Assembly (NCBI GenBank): GCA_008638375.1
Contig: CM018041.1
Span: forward strand, 15,656,716 to 15,720,715
Length of the DNA: 64,000 nt
Reading direction: 5' to 3'
From: Nyssa sinensis
Taxonomy: Eukaryota > Streptophyta > Magnoliopsida > Cornales > Nyssaceae
Part shown: positions 1-11,700 of the stretch, in pieces
Layout: each line of letters begins with the position of its first letter
Position numbering within the stretch: position 1 is the first letter of the stretch
Position numbers and translations under genes: made by a program
Notes under the pieces: generated by a model
Told to the model about the DNA's origin: nothing
Database searches by the model: none
The model's input: the letters and a program-made list of their open reading frames with translations, nothing else

Positions 1-1849
1 AATGGGTCATCAGTGGGCTTCTTCAGGAGCACCAAAGGTTTGAGGCAAGGGGATCTACTTTCCCGCTTCCTATTTGTTTTAGTCATGGAGGCTTTCAGTT
101 TATTGATGGATAAGGCTGTGAATGTGGGCATGCTCAGGGGTTTCACGGTTAGAGAAAGGTAGGGTAATTCAAAGGAGGTGTCCCACCTTTTGTTCGCAGA
201 TGATACTATAATTTTTTTGTGGGGCTGAAGCAATCCAATTGAGGTTCTTAAGGTGTATCTGAAGTGTTTTGAGATTGTATCTGGGCTGCGAATTAATTTG
301 GGGAAGAGTGAGCTCATTCCAGTCAGTATGGCGGATAGAGTCGAGGAGCTTGCTTTGAACTTGGGATGTAAAGTGGGAGTCTTGCCTGCTGTCTGTTTGG
401 GTTTGCCTCTAGATGTGGGCTCGCAGAATAAAGGTGTTTGGGATGCTGTGGTGGACCGTTTTCGAAAGAGGTTAGCGGGGTGAAAGAAAGGCTATTTGTC
501 TAAGGGCGGGAAGATTACACTTATCCGCAGCACTCTTTCTAGCCTCCCAACATATTTCATGTCTGTGTACCCAATTTCGGCTTCTGTGGAATAAAGGTTA
601 GTGAAGTTGCAATGTGATTTTTTTGTGGGGGATCAGGTGATGAACGGAAGATTCCTCTAGTGGCCTGGAAGAAAGTTGGTATGCTGGTGCACTATGGGGG
701 ATTGTGAATAAAAGAATGAAAGAGTTTTCAACCAGGCTTTTTAGGGAAGTGGGCTTGTAGATATGCCATAAAAAATCAAGCATAGTGGAGGCGTATCATT
801 GAGGCCAAATATGGGTGTTTGGGGGGTGCTTGGCTTTCAAAGGAGGTGGATGTCTCTTATGGGATGGCTTTATGGGAAATTGTTAGAAGAGGGGGGCAGA
901 GTTATGGCAGCGTGTTGCTTTTGTGGTGGGAACTGGAGAGAATTAAATTTTGGTCGGATAGATGGGCAGGGGTCGGGTGGCTCTCGAAGAGAAATTTCCT
1001 CAATTATTTCAGGTGACTTCCTATAAGGAGGCTTTGGTGGCTGACTTTGTTTGTCACAATGGTAGGGAGCTGTGCTGGGTTCTACAATTTAGACACCCAT
1101 TTCAGGATTGGGAAATTGAGGATATCACTAGCCTGATGGACGTTTTACAGAAGATCAATATTAATTCTCAAAGGGGAGATTCCATCAAGTGGATGACTGG
1201 AAATGGTTGAATGTTTTCTGTGAAATCTTTCTACTCAGTGTTGTCCAGAAGTAGGGAGAGAGATTTTCCATGGAAGTCCATTTGGCAGATGAAAGCACCT
1301 TTAAAAGCAGCTTTCTTTGGGTGGACAGCAGCTTAGGGAAATATTTTGATGAGGGAGAATTTAAAGAAACTGGAGTTTTTCATTGCTAACAGGTGTGATG
1401 TGCAAGAGTGTGTGGAGATGGTGGACTACCTCCTCCACTGTGAAGTGGCAAGGGATTTGTGGCAGCTTGTTGCTACTTTTGCTGGTCACTGTTGGGTCTC
1501 CTCAAAAATAGTCCGTGACACCCTTGCAAGGTGGAAAAGTGAATGTACAAGCAGCCCTTGCACAAGGTTTGGGACACAGTCCCCATTTGCCTTTTTTGGT
1601 GCATGTGGAAAGAAAGAAATAGGAGGATTTTTTAGGGGATTGAAGCTTCCCCAAATAGATTTAGGAGTGTTTTTCTGTATACTCTATATGTATTGGTGAA
1701 TGGTTCTTGTAATCCCTCAGTGGATGTCTTTGTAGGGTTCTTATCTGATTTGGGTCTCTAATTGGGACTCTTTTTTGTACATGGGTGCGCCCCCCTTGCG
1801 TGCTCTTTGATATATATCTTACCTTTACCTATCAAAAAAAAAAAAAAAA
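1..1849 (+). mobile_element. L1-type LINE, 3' half (RT to poly(A)), decayed
   Basis: Several broken frames together read as the second half of a plant L1 ORF2. An RT segment with a LRQGD-like motif near position 40 is followed by LFADDT near 190-210 and by the usual LGLPLG-like and KRLAGWKK-like stretches (253-483). A zf-RVT type region follows near 1270-1500 (WKSIWQMKAPLKAAFFGW, then a C/H-rich stretch). Stops and frameshifts show it is dead. The 3' end has the plant LINE tail (a run of Cs with TTG, then CCTATC followed by As) and the poly(A) closes at 1849. The 5' end lies outside the window. Certain as a LINE; the exact subfamily is unknown. Confidence 0.9.
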
Positions 1850-2775
1850 TCCAATTAAGAGAACGATCAAGAAGTGAAGGATTTGGTGTGGAAACATGAC
1901 CAGAAGAAGTAACAGTAAGCTTCACATATAATGTAATAGTGCTGTTAACAATCTGATTTGCAGTTAGGGGACTTCATCTTCTCCAACAGCTTCCCTTTGT
2001 GATACTGTTGCAATAAAGAGGGATTTGGCGCAAATAGTACTTATTGAATCTCTGCTAAAGAAGAAAATTGAGAACTAAGTGGGGAACTAAATTTTGGTCA
2101 ATCTTCATTTCTTTAATCTTTATCCTTCATGTTGCTTTTTGGATGGTAATATTTGGTAAAGACAAAATCCAATTTCTGAAAACAAAAACAAGAATAAGAA
2201 AATCCTATCCATGCACATGTATATATATTATTACACTAAACAATCGAAGAAAAAAAAATTCAAAGATTCAAAACCCAAAAAATAAAAAAACTGAATATAA
2301 TTAAAAAATGGGTTAATCAGCCTTGAGTCTGTGAACAAGTTTCTATATTATTCTAAGACCCACGGATGTTTCTAATTCAAGGTGAATGACTTGATTGTTT
2401 TTATTTTTGAGCTCAAGTCCATACCTTATGACATGTCACTTGTAATTTTTTTGGTAATGACACTAATACCCCAATAACACATCCATCCAAAATAGAAACC
2501 CCCAAATAATACATCCATCTAAAATAGGAAACCCCAAAATTGAAAAAACCCTCACGTCGCTCTCTCTTACTCACCCCAATTTGTACTCCTCCATTGTTGA
2601 TCCAATAAAGGTGAATAAAACTTTCACTCAACCACTTATCTCTCCTCTCACTCTCTCATTCCTCCATATCTCTCTACACCACTTATCCTTCTAACTTTCC
2701 CCTAACCCAATCGCCATCGCCAATTACATCTACAACCAATTCATTGTAGTCTCCAACAAATCGATGAGTGGTTTG

Positions 2776-2840
<65 letters not shown>

Positions 2841-3109
2841 CAAACAAAATCCTTGTTGATGATAATTAAGTTTGCAATGATGATGGAGGGGTTGTTCTAT
2901 GGTGTGCCGAAGATCAGCGGTGGTGGTTCTCTGTGTTGGTCGGCTATGGCTTGGTGGTGATGGAGGGTGGTTCTATGGTGGCAGTGAGGTATTGAGGTTA
3001 AACTAAAGGCTCGTCTTGTTAGCCTCTTTGCAATCTAAGCCCCTCATTCTAATTATAATTTGTGTTGAAGTGTGTTTATTCATAAAACAGCACAAGTGTA
3101 AAATTTTAC
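1850..3109. other. Non-coding stretch with compound microsatellite
   Basis: No gene recognised. The stretch holds AT-rich DNA and a (TA)n(GA)n microsatellite at about 2775-2836. One GT-AG-like piece near 1978-2040 was considered as an exon but matches nothing I know. Confidence 0.5.
2775..2836. repeat. (TA)n(GA)n compound microsatellite
   Basis: About 14 TA units run directly into about 17 GA units. The same compound design recurs at 21912-21981. Confidence 0.95.
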
Positions 3110-3768
3110 CCTTTCACTGCTCTCTCCCTTTAATTCTCTCACTGATTATTTTTCATTTTTTTTTAGCAGTGAGACCCGTCTTGTCCAACCAAGGATGCCC
3201 TCATTTCCTTTGGTCCATCATTTGGCATCAAAAGCTCCCCCCAACGCTGCATTCTTCGCTTGGGAGGCCTTTCGGAAGGCCATCTTGACGATTGACAACT
3301 TAAAGAAGCGAGGTTTCCATATGGCTAGCAGATGCTATCTTTGCAAGCTAGAGGAGGAAGGGGTAGACCATGTGCTCATTCATTGCCCCGTTTCTCGCGA
3401 CTGCTAGAACCTTGTGTTGGCTATTTTTGGTTTTGCCTGGGTTATGCCAGATTCAGTGAAAGAGCTTCTTCTGGCCTGGTCTGGGTGTAAAGTTCAGAAG
3501 GACATCAAGAAGATTTGGAGGCTTGTGGCCATCTACCTCATGTGGTGCATCTGGAAAGAAAGAAATAGTCATGTTTTTTAAGGAGAATAGCAATCTGCCT
3601 CTTCATTTAAAGATTTGTTTTTGCGAATTCTATTTTTTTGGGCCAATAAGGCTTTTCCTGTAAATGCTCTCTCCTTAGTTGATTTTTTGGAGTCTTTTAA
3701 GTCCCTTGTAATGGGTTTGCCCCCCTTGGGCACCTTTTATATACTTCTTTACTTATCAAAAAAAAAAA
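3110..3768 (+). mobile_element. LINE 3' fragment with zf-RVT domain
   Basis: From about 3195 the frame reads as the zf-RVT end of a plant LINE ORF2 (WEAFRKAILTIDNLKKRG, then CYLCKLEEEGVDHVLIHC with the C-C-H-C spacing). It is followed by the MWCIWKERN motif common to these elements. The 3' tail has the CCCCCTTGGGCACC sequence and ends CTTATC plus As at 3768. The 5' boundary is uncertain: diverged direct repeats flank 3110-3768, but recognisable LINE sequence starts only near 3170-3195. Confidence 0.85.
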
Positions 3769-5762
3769 TAAAGCAACGCGAGTGTAAAATTTTACTCTCT
3801 CACTACTTTTATGTCTAAACGGATTTTTGGTGGTTGTAATTTTTACTACCTTAAAAAACTATTTTTGACATCCAAAATGTAACTCAAAAAACTAAATAAA
3901 ACTAGTAACAAACAAGAAATTAATAGCAAAATTGAAAATTTCACTACCTTCTTTTTAAAATGTGAAATTTTATAGTTTGAGAAGCAATTTTATTTCTTCA
4001 AAATTTCATATTACATATGGATCTTGTTTTATAGATATCGATTTTTAGCATCCAAATATAAAAATTTTATTGAAAACGGATTTATATATTGAGTTATTGA
4101 ATTTAAAAATTTTAAAACCCCTTCTTGAAAGTTGGGTAGAAGTCACGGACATCCAACTTCGTTATTTTTGGAGAAAAACACTAAAAAGGCATTTTTGTCC
4201 AGTAAAATACGATAGACTTGGTTGGTTACTAAGTTTGAACTTGGACTTGTTGATAATTTTGTTACTTTTCATGGACCTGCGGCTGAACAACCCTTAAAAA
4301 ATCTCATTATGAAGGCCAACCAAATACAGTCTTGCCAATCCCTCTAATCACCACCTACTCAATACAATGCCCAAAGACACTACACAAAAACAACCCAATC
4401 CAAGAATTCGAACTGTTGAGAGCTTCCCAGTAATCTATTTGATGAAAGCCCTATAAAAATCCAACAACAAGAGCATGGAAAGCATTTCTCAGTTCCAAAA
4501 ATAACCCTAATTTTAATCCTTAAAAATCAAAAGCATGAATTTGTAGATGGAGAAAATTATTTATTTATTGAATGTTAATTATCTTTTCTATTACAAAATG
4601 GACTAGTTGTCGTTGTCGTTGATCTGTCTCAGACCACAGTTCAATCTCTTGCATCATCGATGGTAGCAGTAGGGTAGTAAACCCAGTTACAAATCAATTC
4701 TCTCCTCTTGCCTCTCTCTCTACAACTCTCTCCTTACCTTTGACTCCCTCTAAAGTGTATAACCTAAAGCAAAGAAAGGGATAATGATCTGAAGAAGAGA
4801 GAGAAGTGTAGGCGTAGGATGAAGAAGAAAATATAATAAAGGTACATTTTCCATTTCATATTTATTATTTTTTTATTATATGAGAATGTGATTCAAACTA
4901 GAAGGGTAAAATTGTAAAATCACAATTTCTGTTAACCCCGTTTACCCGACAACATTGACAGGGCGACAATGTCATTTCAGAAATAGAAAGGGTACTATCT
5001 GCAATTGTTAGGTACCTCAAGGAATGTCAGTGTAATTTTTCCCTTTTTATTTTTATTCTTATTAGGAAGTAGAACATAACATCCAAATCACTCTCATGGT
5101 TGAGTGAACGACTTAGATGTGAAGGACCAGGTTATCATTTACAGTAGGGCAATTTAAGCTTTTTAGAGGTTTAGTTAAACATATGTGCAAGTCATAGTGT
5201 AGCCCAGTCACATGGTGTTCATAATATATCAAGCCACTTTTCATCTATGGTAAATTCTGTTTAAAGTTTCCACCATCATGACTTTGTGAATGGTCAGGCA
5301 TCATATTTAATTTACTTACCACCTATTACAAGACGACGGTCTTGACAACCTTTGTGCTATTATCCAAAAAGAAAAAGAAAGTTGACAAGACAAATTGTTT
5401 TAGCAACTTGGAAAAGGAAGATGACGGTCTTGTGAATTAATGATGGCAAGAATTCTTTTGTCTTATATTTGTAGAAATAAAACCGTGGGAAACTGGGCTG
5501 GGCCTCTTATGCCAAATTGTAGCTTGAACCTAAGATGGTTTTGCTCCTCCCCCAACCCACCCCTACCCCATTAATCCCAAACCCTTTTCCCCAAGGGGAA
5601 GGGTTTCAGCAGGTTAACCATTTATCCTGGTTGTTTGCCATTGATATTGCTATTTTAGTGTAATAAGTTCTAGCAATTCTAAATTTCTAATATGTCCTCT
5701 GAAATTCTCTGAGAATTAGGAGCTCACTGTGGACTTTCATTATGATCTTTTTTTCCCTTTAG
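3769..5762. other. AT-rich non-coding sequence upstream of the first visible PU1 exon
   Basis: No coding exon was recognised. It is probably intron of the limit dextrinase gene, because the exon at 5763 begins with a good acceptor (CCCTTTAG). The stretch around 4900-5040 ends in GTCAGTGTAATTTTTCCC, which resembles one terminus of the TIR elements at 9546 and 35860, but no partner end was found. Confidence 0.5.
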
Positions 5763-8700
5763 GTCAAAGGATCTGAAGTTTCAACCTATGATTGGGTTCC
5801 TGTTGCATATGCTTTGTGCCCCACAGAAACAGTAAGAATTTTCCTAGTTTTCATGATGTGATATATCATGATTGTGTTTATCATAAATATATATCATATG
5901 TCCCACTCCTACCTATCAAATCACAAAAAGAGAAAAGAAATTGTAATATACTCTCTTCAGTTTGATTGTAGATATCATTTTGAGTATGATGCATAGCTTC
6001 ACTCCTTTTAATTAGCAATTTTCTTGCTGGTGTAATATCCTATTGGGTACTCTATTTGTCATGGTTTGAATCTGATCCCTATTCTTGTGTATTCTAATAC
6101 TTCTAAAAGGTCATGTGATCAACATCTTTGGCTTTATTTTACTTGTTTTATTTTATTTTTGCCAGATTAATTATGTTTCTGCTCATGACAATGAGACCCT
6201 TTTTGACATTGTGAGTTTGAAGGTATAATCTACGTTGTTCTTAAATGATTATTTTATCTTTGATATATATTTCATTTCAAGTCTAACTCAGCCCCATTAC
6301 TTTTATAGACTCCAATGGGAATTTCTGTAGATGAGAGGTGCAGGTTGAATCATTTGGCAACAAGTATAATAGCACTTTCACAGGTTGAACTTTATTTGTT
6401 GTTTAATGGTTTTCTCTTATTATATTATCTACGGTCGTCATTTCATGCAAAACTTTAAATATGGATCCTTATAATAATTGTTGATTATAATTTGGGAGTA
6501 GCTCTCAGTTCATTACAGATAGATTTCTTGTTTTTTTTTTTATTTTTTTATTTTTTTTGAAAATTTTCTGGCATCTCACAGTAGATCTGCCCTTTAGTTA
6601 GCACTGCTAGAGTATCTCATTCATGTTTAATAATGCTGTAAAGTCTTTGAGCAGTTGAGCTAACTATGTGTTGGGTTCAAAATAACCTGGTACAAGTACC
6701 TTTTTAAATGGGTTATCAATTTCAGTGAACCAACTTGGGTCATCTCAAAGCTAACATGCTTGCCCAATTGTCCAAGACATTTACAATGACATTTGAAGAT
6801 TATCTAACAATTAAAAAAGAATTAACATTATGTCTAGATTTTTTAAAAAATTTGTAATAGTTCCGGGGTTGGATCTAGGTTGATTGGGAGTGAAAGGCAA
6901 AACTTAAATCTGAGTCAAATACCTGAATCTAAGCTGCTTATCTTACTGGGTTATTAAAACTTGGTTATTGGGTTCCAGAATCTGGATTAGATTTTTCTAG
7001 CTCTGATAAAAAATAACCTTATCACGAGATCAGAGAAATGTGTAGCCTCCAATGTTCTCAAAATCATTCTCATTTTTTCCTCAACTAATTCAATTGAAAT
7101 TGGAAGGACCCTAACACGAGATCAGACAAATGTGTAGCCTCCAAGGGATGCAAAAGGACCTTAGAATTGCTTGGAGGATGGTGCCCCTTTGCATAATGTG
7201 GAGTCTTTGGCGGGAAAGGAATAGAAGAACTTTTGAAGGGATGGAGTTTCTTCCTTGGAACTTGAAGGATTGTGTTTTGAAGTTGTTTTATTTTTGGTTT
7301 AAAGAGCAAAGCCTATGCATTTAGAATCTTACATTGATTTTTTTGGGGAACGCAGGCGTTCATTTTTGTAGCCATTCCCTGTTTTTTGTATCCATGGATT
7401 GCGCCCCCCTTGGGCATCGTGTGTGTGTGTGTGTATATATATATATCAATCTTTACTGATCAAAAAAAAAAAAAATGGAACCTAATATTTTCTATCCAAT
7501 CAGTTTGTACAGTCTTGGAGGTCATGCTGTACATCTACAAATTAAATATTGTGGGCTAACAAGATTTTTATCCCAACTCTGATGAAGCTATTGTTTTAAA
7601 TTTTGAGCACTTGAAAGTAATACTGGTGTTCTATGATGATGAATCTGATAGCATTTCTTTGTAACTCCCATGGCTTGTAATGCTATGGACAGTTGATTTT
7701 TTTGGAAAGCAAATATGTGGAAATTTATGTACATGCTATTTATTGCGTTATTTATTAGGAAAAAAAAAAGAATAGTAAGGGCATTTGGTAAGCAGCTCAG
7801 TGGCGGATGCAAATGCTCTGCCTGCTGTGGGGTGGGGGTGGGGAAGTTACGCTGTAATAAATTTACAAGAAAGTTTCAACTTTTCTTTTTTTGGTGGGGA
7901 GTGTTAAGCCAAAAGATCAATTATTTTTTACTAATAGACTTATTTCATAAAGATATACTAAAAGATAAATTTCATTAAGCACAAAAATTAGAAAAGTTTC
8001 ATTAGAACTATTAATAAAGATACATTCACATAAATAATTACCAAAAAAAAGTACCACAATACAACTATAGGAGTGTTCTTTATATTGATTTATATTAACC
8101 AAAAAAACCAACTGCATTCACCAATCTATCAACTTATGTAAGGGCATCTTAAGTTGTACTTGCGGTTCTTTCATGGAGTCAAAATAATCAACTATTGAAT
8201 TCACACCAGAATTTTGAGCAATTTCTTTCTCAATGTATGTGATAATGTAATTTGCAAGATAGTCATCTTCCATGACTATCAGTTTGACTACCATGGTGCC
8301 ACTGGTGCCTTGGGCTTATGGCTATAGGGAAAACAGTTTGAATAAGACCCACTTGTTGGGTAACATTCTGATGATCAATTTTTATGGGTTTCATATTTCG
8401 AAGAAGTGCTTGTATTTTTTATTTTAATGTCCACTTAAATTTTCAGTTAGTTAAGTGTCTTTGGCTAAAGTTACAGGTACTGAAGTTTCTTCTCTATTCT
8501 AAGGCAGGGTATCTCTCTTCCTTCTTCTGAATGTATTTATTTTTTTTCTACTTTTCCTCAATTTTTCCTTCTTACAAACGGTATTATGTATCAATATTAC
8601 TTTTGTTACTTTTATCCATTCCAAAGAATATATTCTTAATTCAACGGTGTGATCCAACGCATTTACCTGATTTAGGATACTGATTCTGGCAATCTTGTTG

Positions 8701-11700
8701 ATTATGCACACAGTAGTTATTTCATCCTACATGGAGATCTCCGAAATTATAATGTTGATGTCATGTCCAGTTTAAATTGCATGGAGTTCTATCATTGAGG
8801 AAGTTGAAGAGATCTTTTGATTCAATCAAAATTCTGTAGCCATATGCATACCTGGCTAAAATTTGGGGGTCAAAGGGAATATATAATAGTTACATGCATG
8901 AAGTACAATTTATTTTATTTTATTTTTTTGGTAATTAGTGATGCAGTATGTCTCTTTTTGATTGAGATGTAATCAGAACAGATCCACACTGTTCTTATCG
9001 GACGACTTCATTTTCTTTTTCATGTCTTATAAGTGAAACATAAGTTTTGAAGTTAAACTGATTTGTCATTTTACCATCAAAGCCCTTGCATATCAGTTCT
9101 TTGATGAATTGGAAGTGTATCAAAATTGGAATAGTTTTTATGTAGCCCATAAATGGTTTCCTGTATTTTCTTTTCTTTTATAGTAGATATGATGCATGTG
9201 TTAGTTGCACATGTAGTGCGCTGTGCATGCATCTCTCTATCTCTCTTGCTCTCTCTCTTTCTTTTAATGCTTAAGAAGACTTTTGGCATGTGAACTCGAA
9301 CCTTATAGAGGTATCTGAAGCTTGCTTCCTAATAACTACTACTCTTTGGAGCGTGAAACTTCATCTTTTTGAAACTCGTAGTTCTTCAAATCCCGACTTT
9401 CTGTATTAAAGAAATTCTCGAATATAGTGTACTAACAATCTCAAACGGGTGTAAACTGGTCTTTTGCATTGTCATATTAACACAATTAGTCAACATTTGA
9501 CCTAAGTTTTTCATATATAATAAATATATATATATATATATATGTGGGTAAAAACACGAACCTCTCCTGTGGTTTAGCCTAATTACAAATTTACAACCCA
9601 ACCCTAATTTTTAGCGTAATTACAGTGACCTCCCCGGTATTATTACTCTGTCTAACATATTCACCCAACCGTGAGTTGATCGTCATTTGACCATAACTTT
9701 TTGTGACATCAGCTTATTAAGTTGGTATAAAACCCAAAATTTCTCTTTATCATCAGCAACACATCTTCTTTCTTACTTCAGTTCAGAACGCTAGTATAAA
9801 AAAATGCATGCTTTGCTTGGGTGCCAACTGCCAATAAAATGTCGAAAAAGAAAATAAATCAAAATTATAAATCCAAAATGTTCTATAGTTGAGGGCATTC
9901 AATAAAACTGAAACTTTCACTCAAATAAGCTCAACCCCAATATTTTACTTAACAGAGCCCCTTTCTCTAAAAAAAATAGACAAATTATAAGAATAAAAAT
10001 ACCCTTTTCTTTAGTTTCCTCAGCAACCAAACAAGCTGGTAAATAACAGTATATATATGTATGTACGTATGTTTATGTGATCAGTACGTTTGGAGGAGGA
10101 GGAGGAGGAGCAGAAGCAGATATGGGGCTGGATTGGGATGGTCTGGTCAGAGCTTCTCTTTGAGGAATTGCTTTTGGCTGAGAGGATATGGTGCTGAGTT
10201 GTTTTTGTAACCAGAACTCCCATCTACATTTAATTGGAGAAAGAGTGATCAAATGCATTCAGGAGGAGCAATTGACCAAATTGAACTTCAAATCTGATTC
10301 AATGCTTACCTTGAGCAGCAAACCCTTTTGACTTCCCAATTAAATCCATCCTGCTATTTAGTAATTCCCTCAAAATTGTTCTAATTCTTTAGAAACATTT
10401 CTCCATTCTCCTTTGCTAACCTGATTCTTTAGTCTCTAAATTTTCTTTGAATGCTTAATCCCATTGACAAACTGTCAAATTATAATGCGCTGCACAACTA
10501 TCTATATATTGTGACACTGCTTCACAGAAATGAGTATACCAGTCTGCTAATTGGGTAATATTGTTGTCATTCATCCATTTCTTGATACCAATCCTCTCTG
10601 CGTGATTACTATCTTCAACATGGGATTTCAGCATAATTACGGCATCTTTCCCCTTAACTCCAATATTATAAGAACAGAAGATTAGATCTGCCAAGAACCC
10701 CGGAAATCAAACCAAAAATCAACCCGATGGCCACCACGGTTTTCAACCTTCTCACGATTGCTTCTATGAAAAAATGTGCTACTTTTAATACAACCAGCAT
10801 TACTACTCCTAAACGAAGAAACAATGGACGCCGTTCATTATTTTGAAAATTGTTTAGAGGTGCTATGTAATACTGGGTTTATCTAATTTGTATACATGTG
10901 TAATTGTGTATATGTGTGTGTGTGTGTGGGTCTTTCACAAACGGTGAATGAGAGAGGAAGTGAGAGAGAGAAAGTAAATGGGTTTGCTTTAGTGAGAAAG
11001 TAGAGAGAGAGAAGATAAATTTGATGAACATCATATAAAAGAGTGGGGTTAAATTGGTATTTCATTGTCTCCGTTAACACTGTCACTAGACAATGTCTGA
11101 TAAGGGGTATTACTGTAATTATGTCGAAAGTTAGGGTTGGGTTGTAATTAAGTTAAACCACAGGGGAGGTCTGTCTAATTTACCCTATATATATATTATG
11201 TATATACATATATATATATATGTATATTCAAATCAATGTCTGCAGTAAAGTTCTTGGTTTTACTATGACTCGTCAAAAAATAATAATGTTCTTGGTTTTA
11301 CTATGTAATCTAAGGAGCTTTGTCCTGTATGTCCTTATAGATGTTAGCTGTGTGTGAACCTACTGTTGTTTCTTTTGTGACTAATAGAAACATGTAGTTT
11401 CTTTATCATTTGCCATGAATGATGTTAGAAGTCCGTATTAATAATTATCCCGGAAAAAAAAAAAACTTGGGAAGGACAACCATTCAGTGATTCCAATTAT
11501 AACTTATCATAATTGGAGGCTGTCTCATTCTTTAAGCTTCTACATTTGCCAAATGAGTCAGCCATAGAGCACGTCATGATTTTTAACAATGATTTGCTGA
11601 TAATATGTTATCTATGATTTCTTCTGAATCTGCCGTTACTAAATGAGTCTACCATTTGTAGGGAATACCCTTTTTCCATTGTGGTGATGAGATTCTACGT

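Larger units (their letters stand above)
6384..11661 (+). other. Large transposon-bearing intron of the limit dextrinase gene
   Basis: This 5,278-bp intron lies between the exon ending IIALSQ and the exon starting [10 protein letters not shown]. Its donor is GTTGAA and its acceptor TTTGTAG. It contains a LINE 3' piece (7112-7475) and a 1.64-kb TIR element (9546-11185). The remaining parts, 7476-9545 and 11186-11661, are AT-rich with no gene recognised. Confidence 0.85.

Noticed and set aside
1978..2040. Candidate upstream exon of limit dextrinase containing GDFIFSN-like residues
   Set aside because: A stop follows within a few codons and the match to the expected LRDFVLTN region is too weak.
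4900..5045. One end resembling the GGGTAAATTACAC-type TIR family
   Set aside because: A partner terminus was not found upstream, so no element can be bounded.
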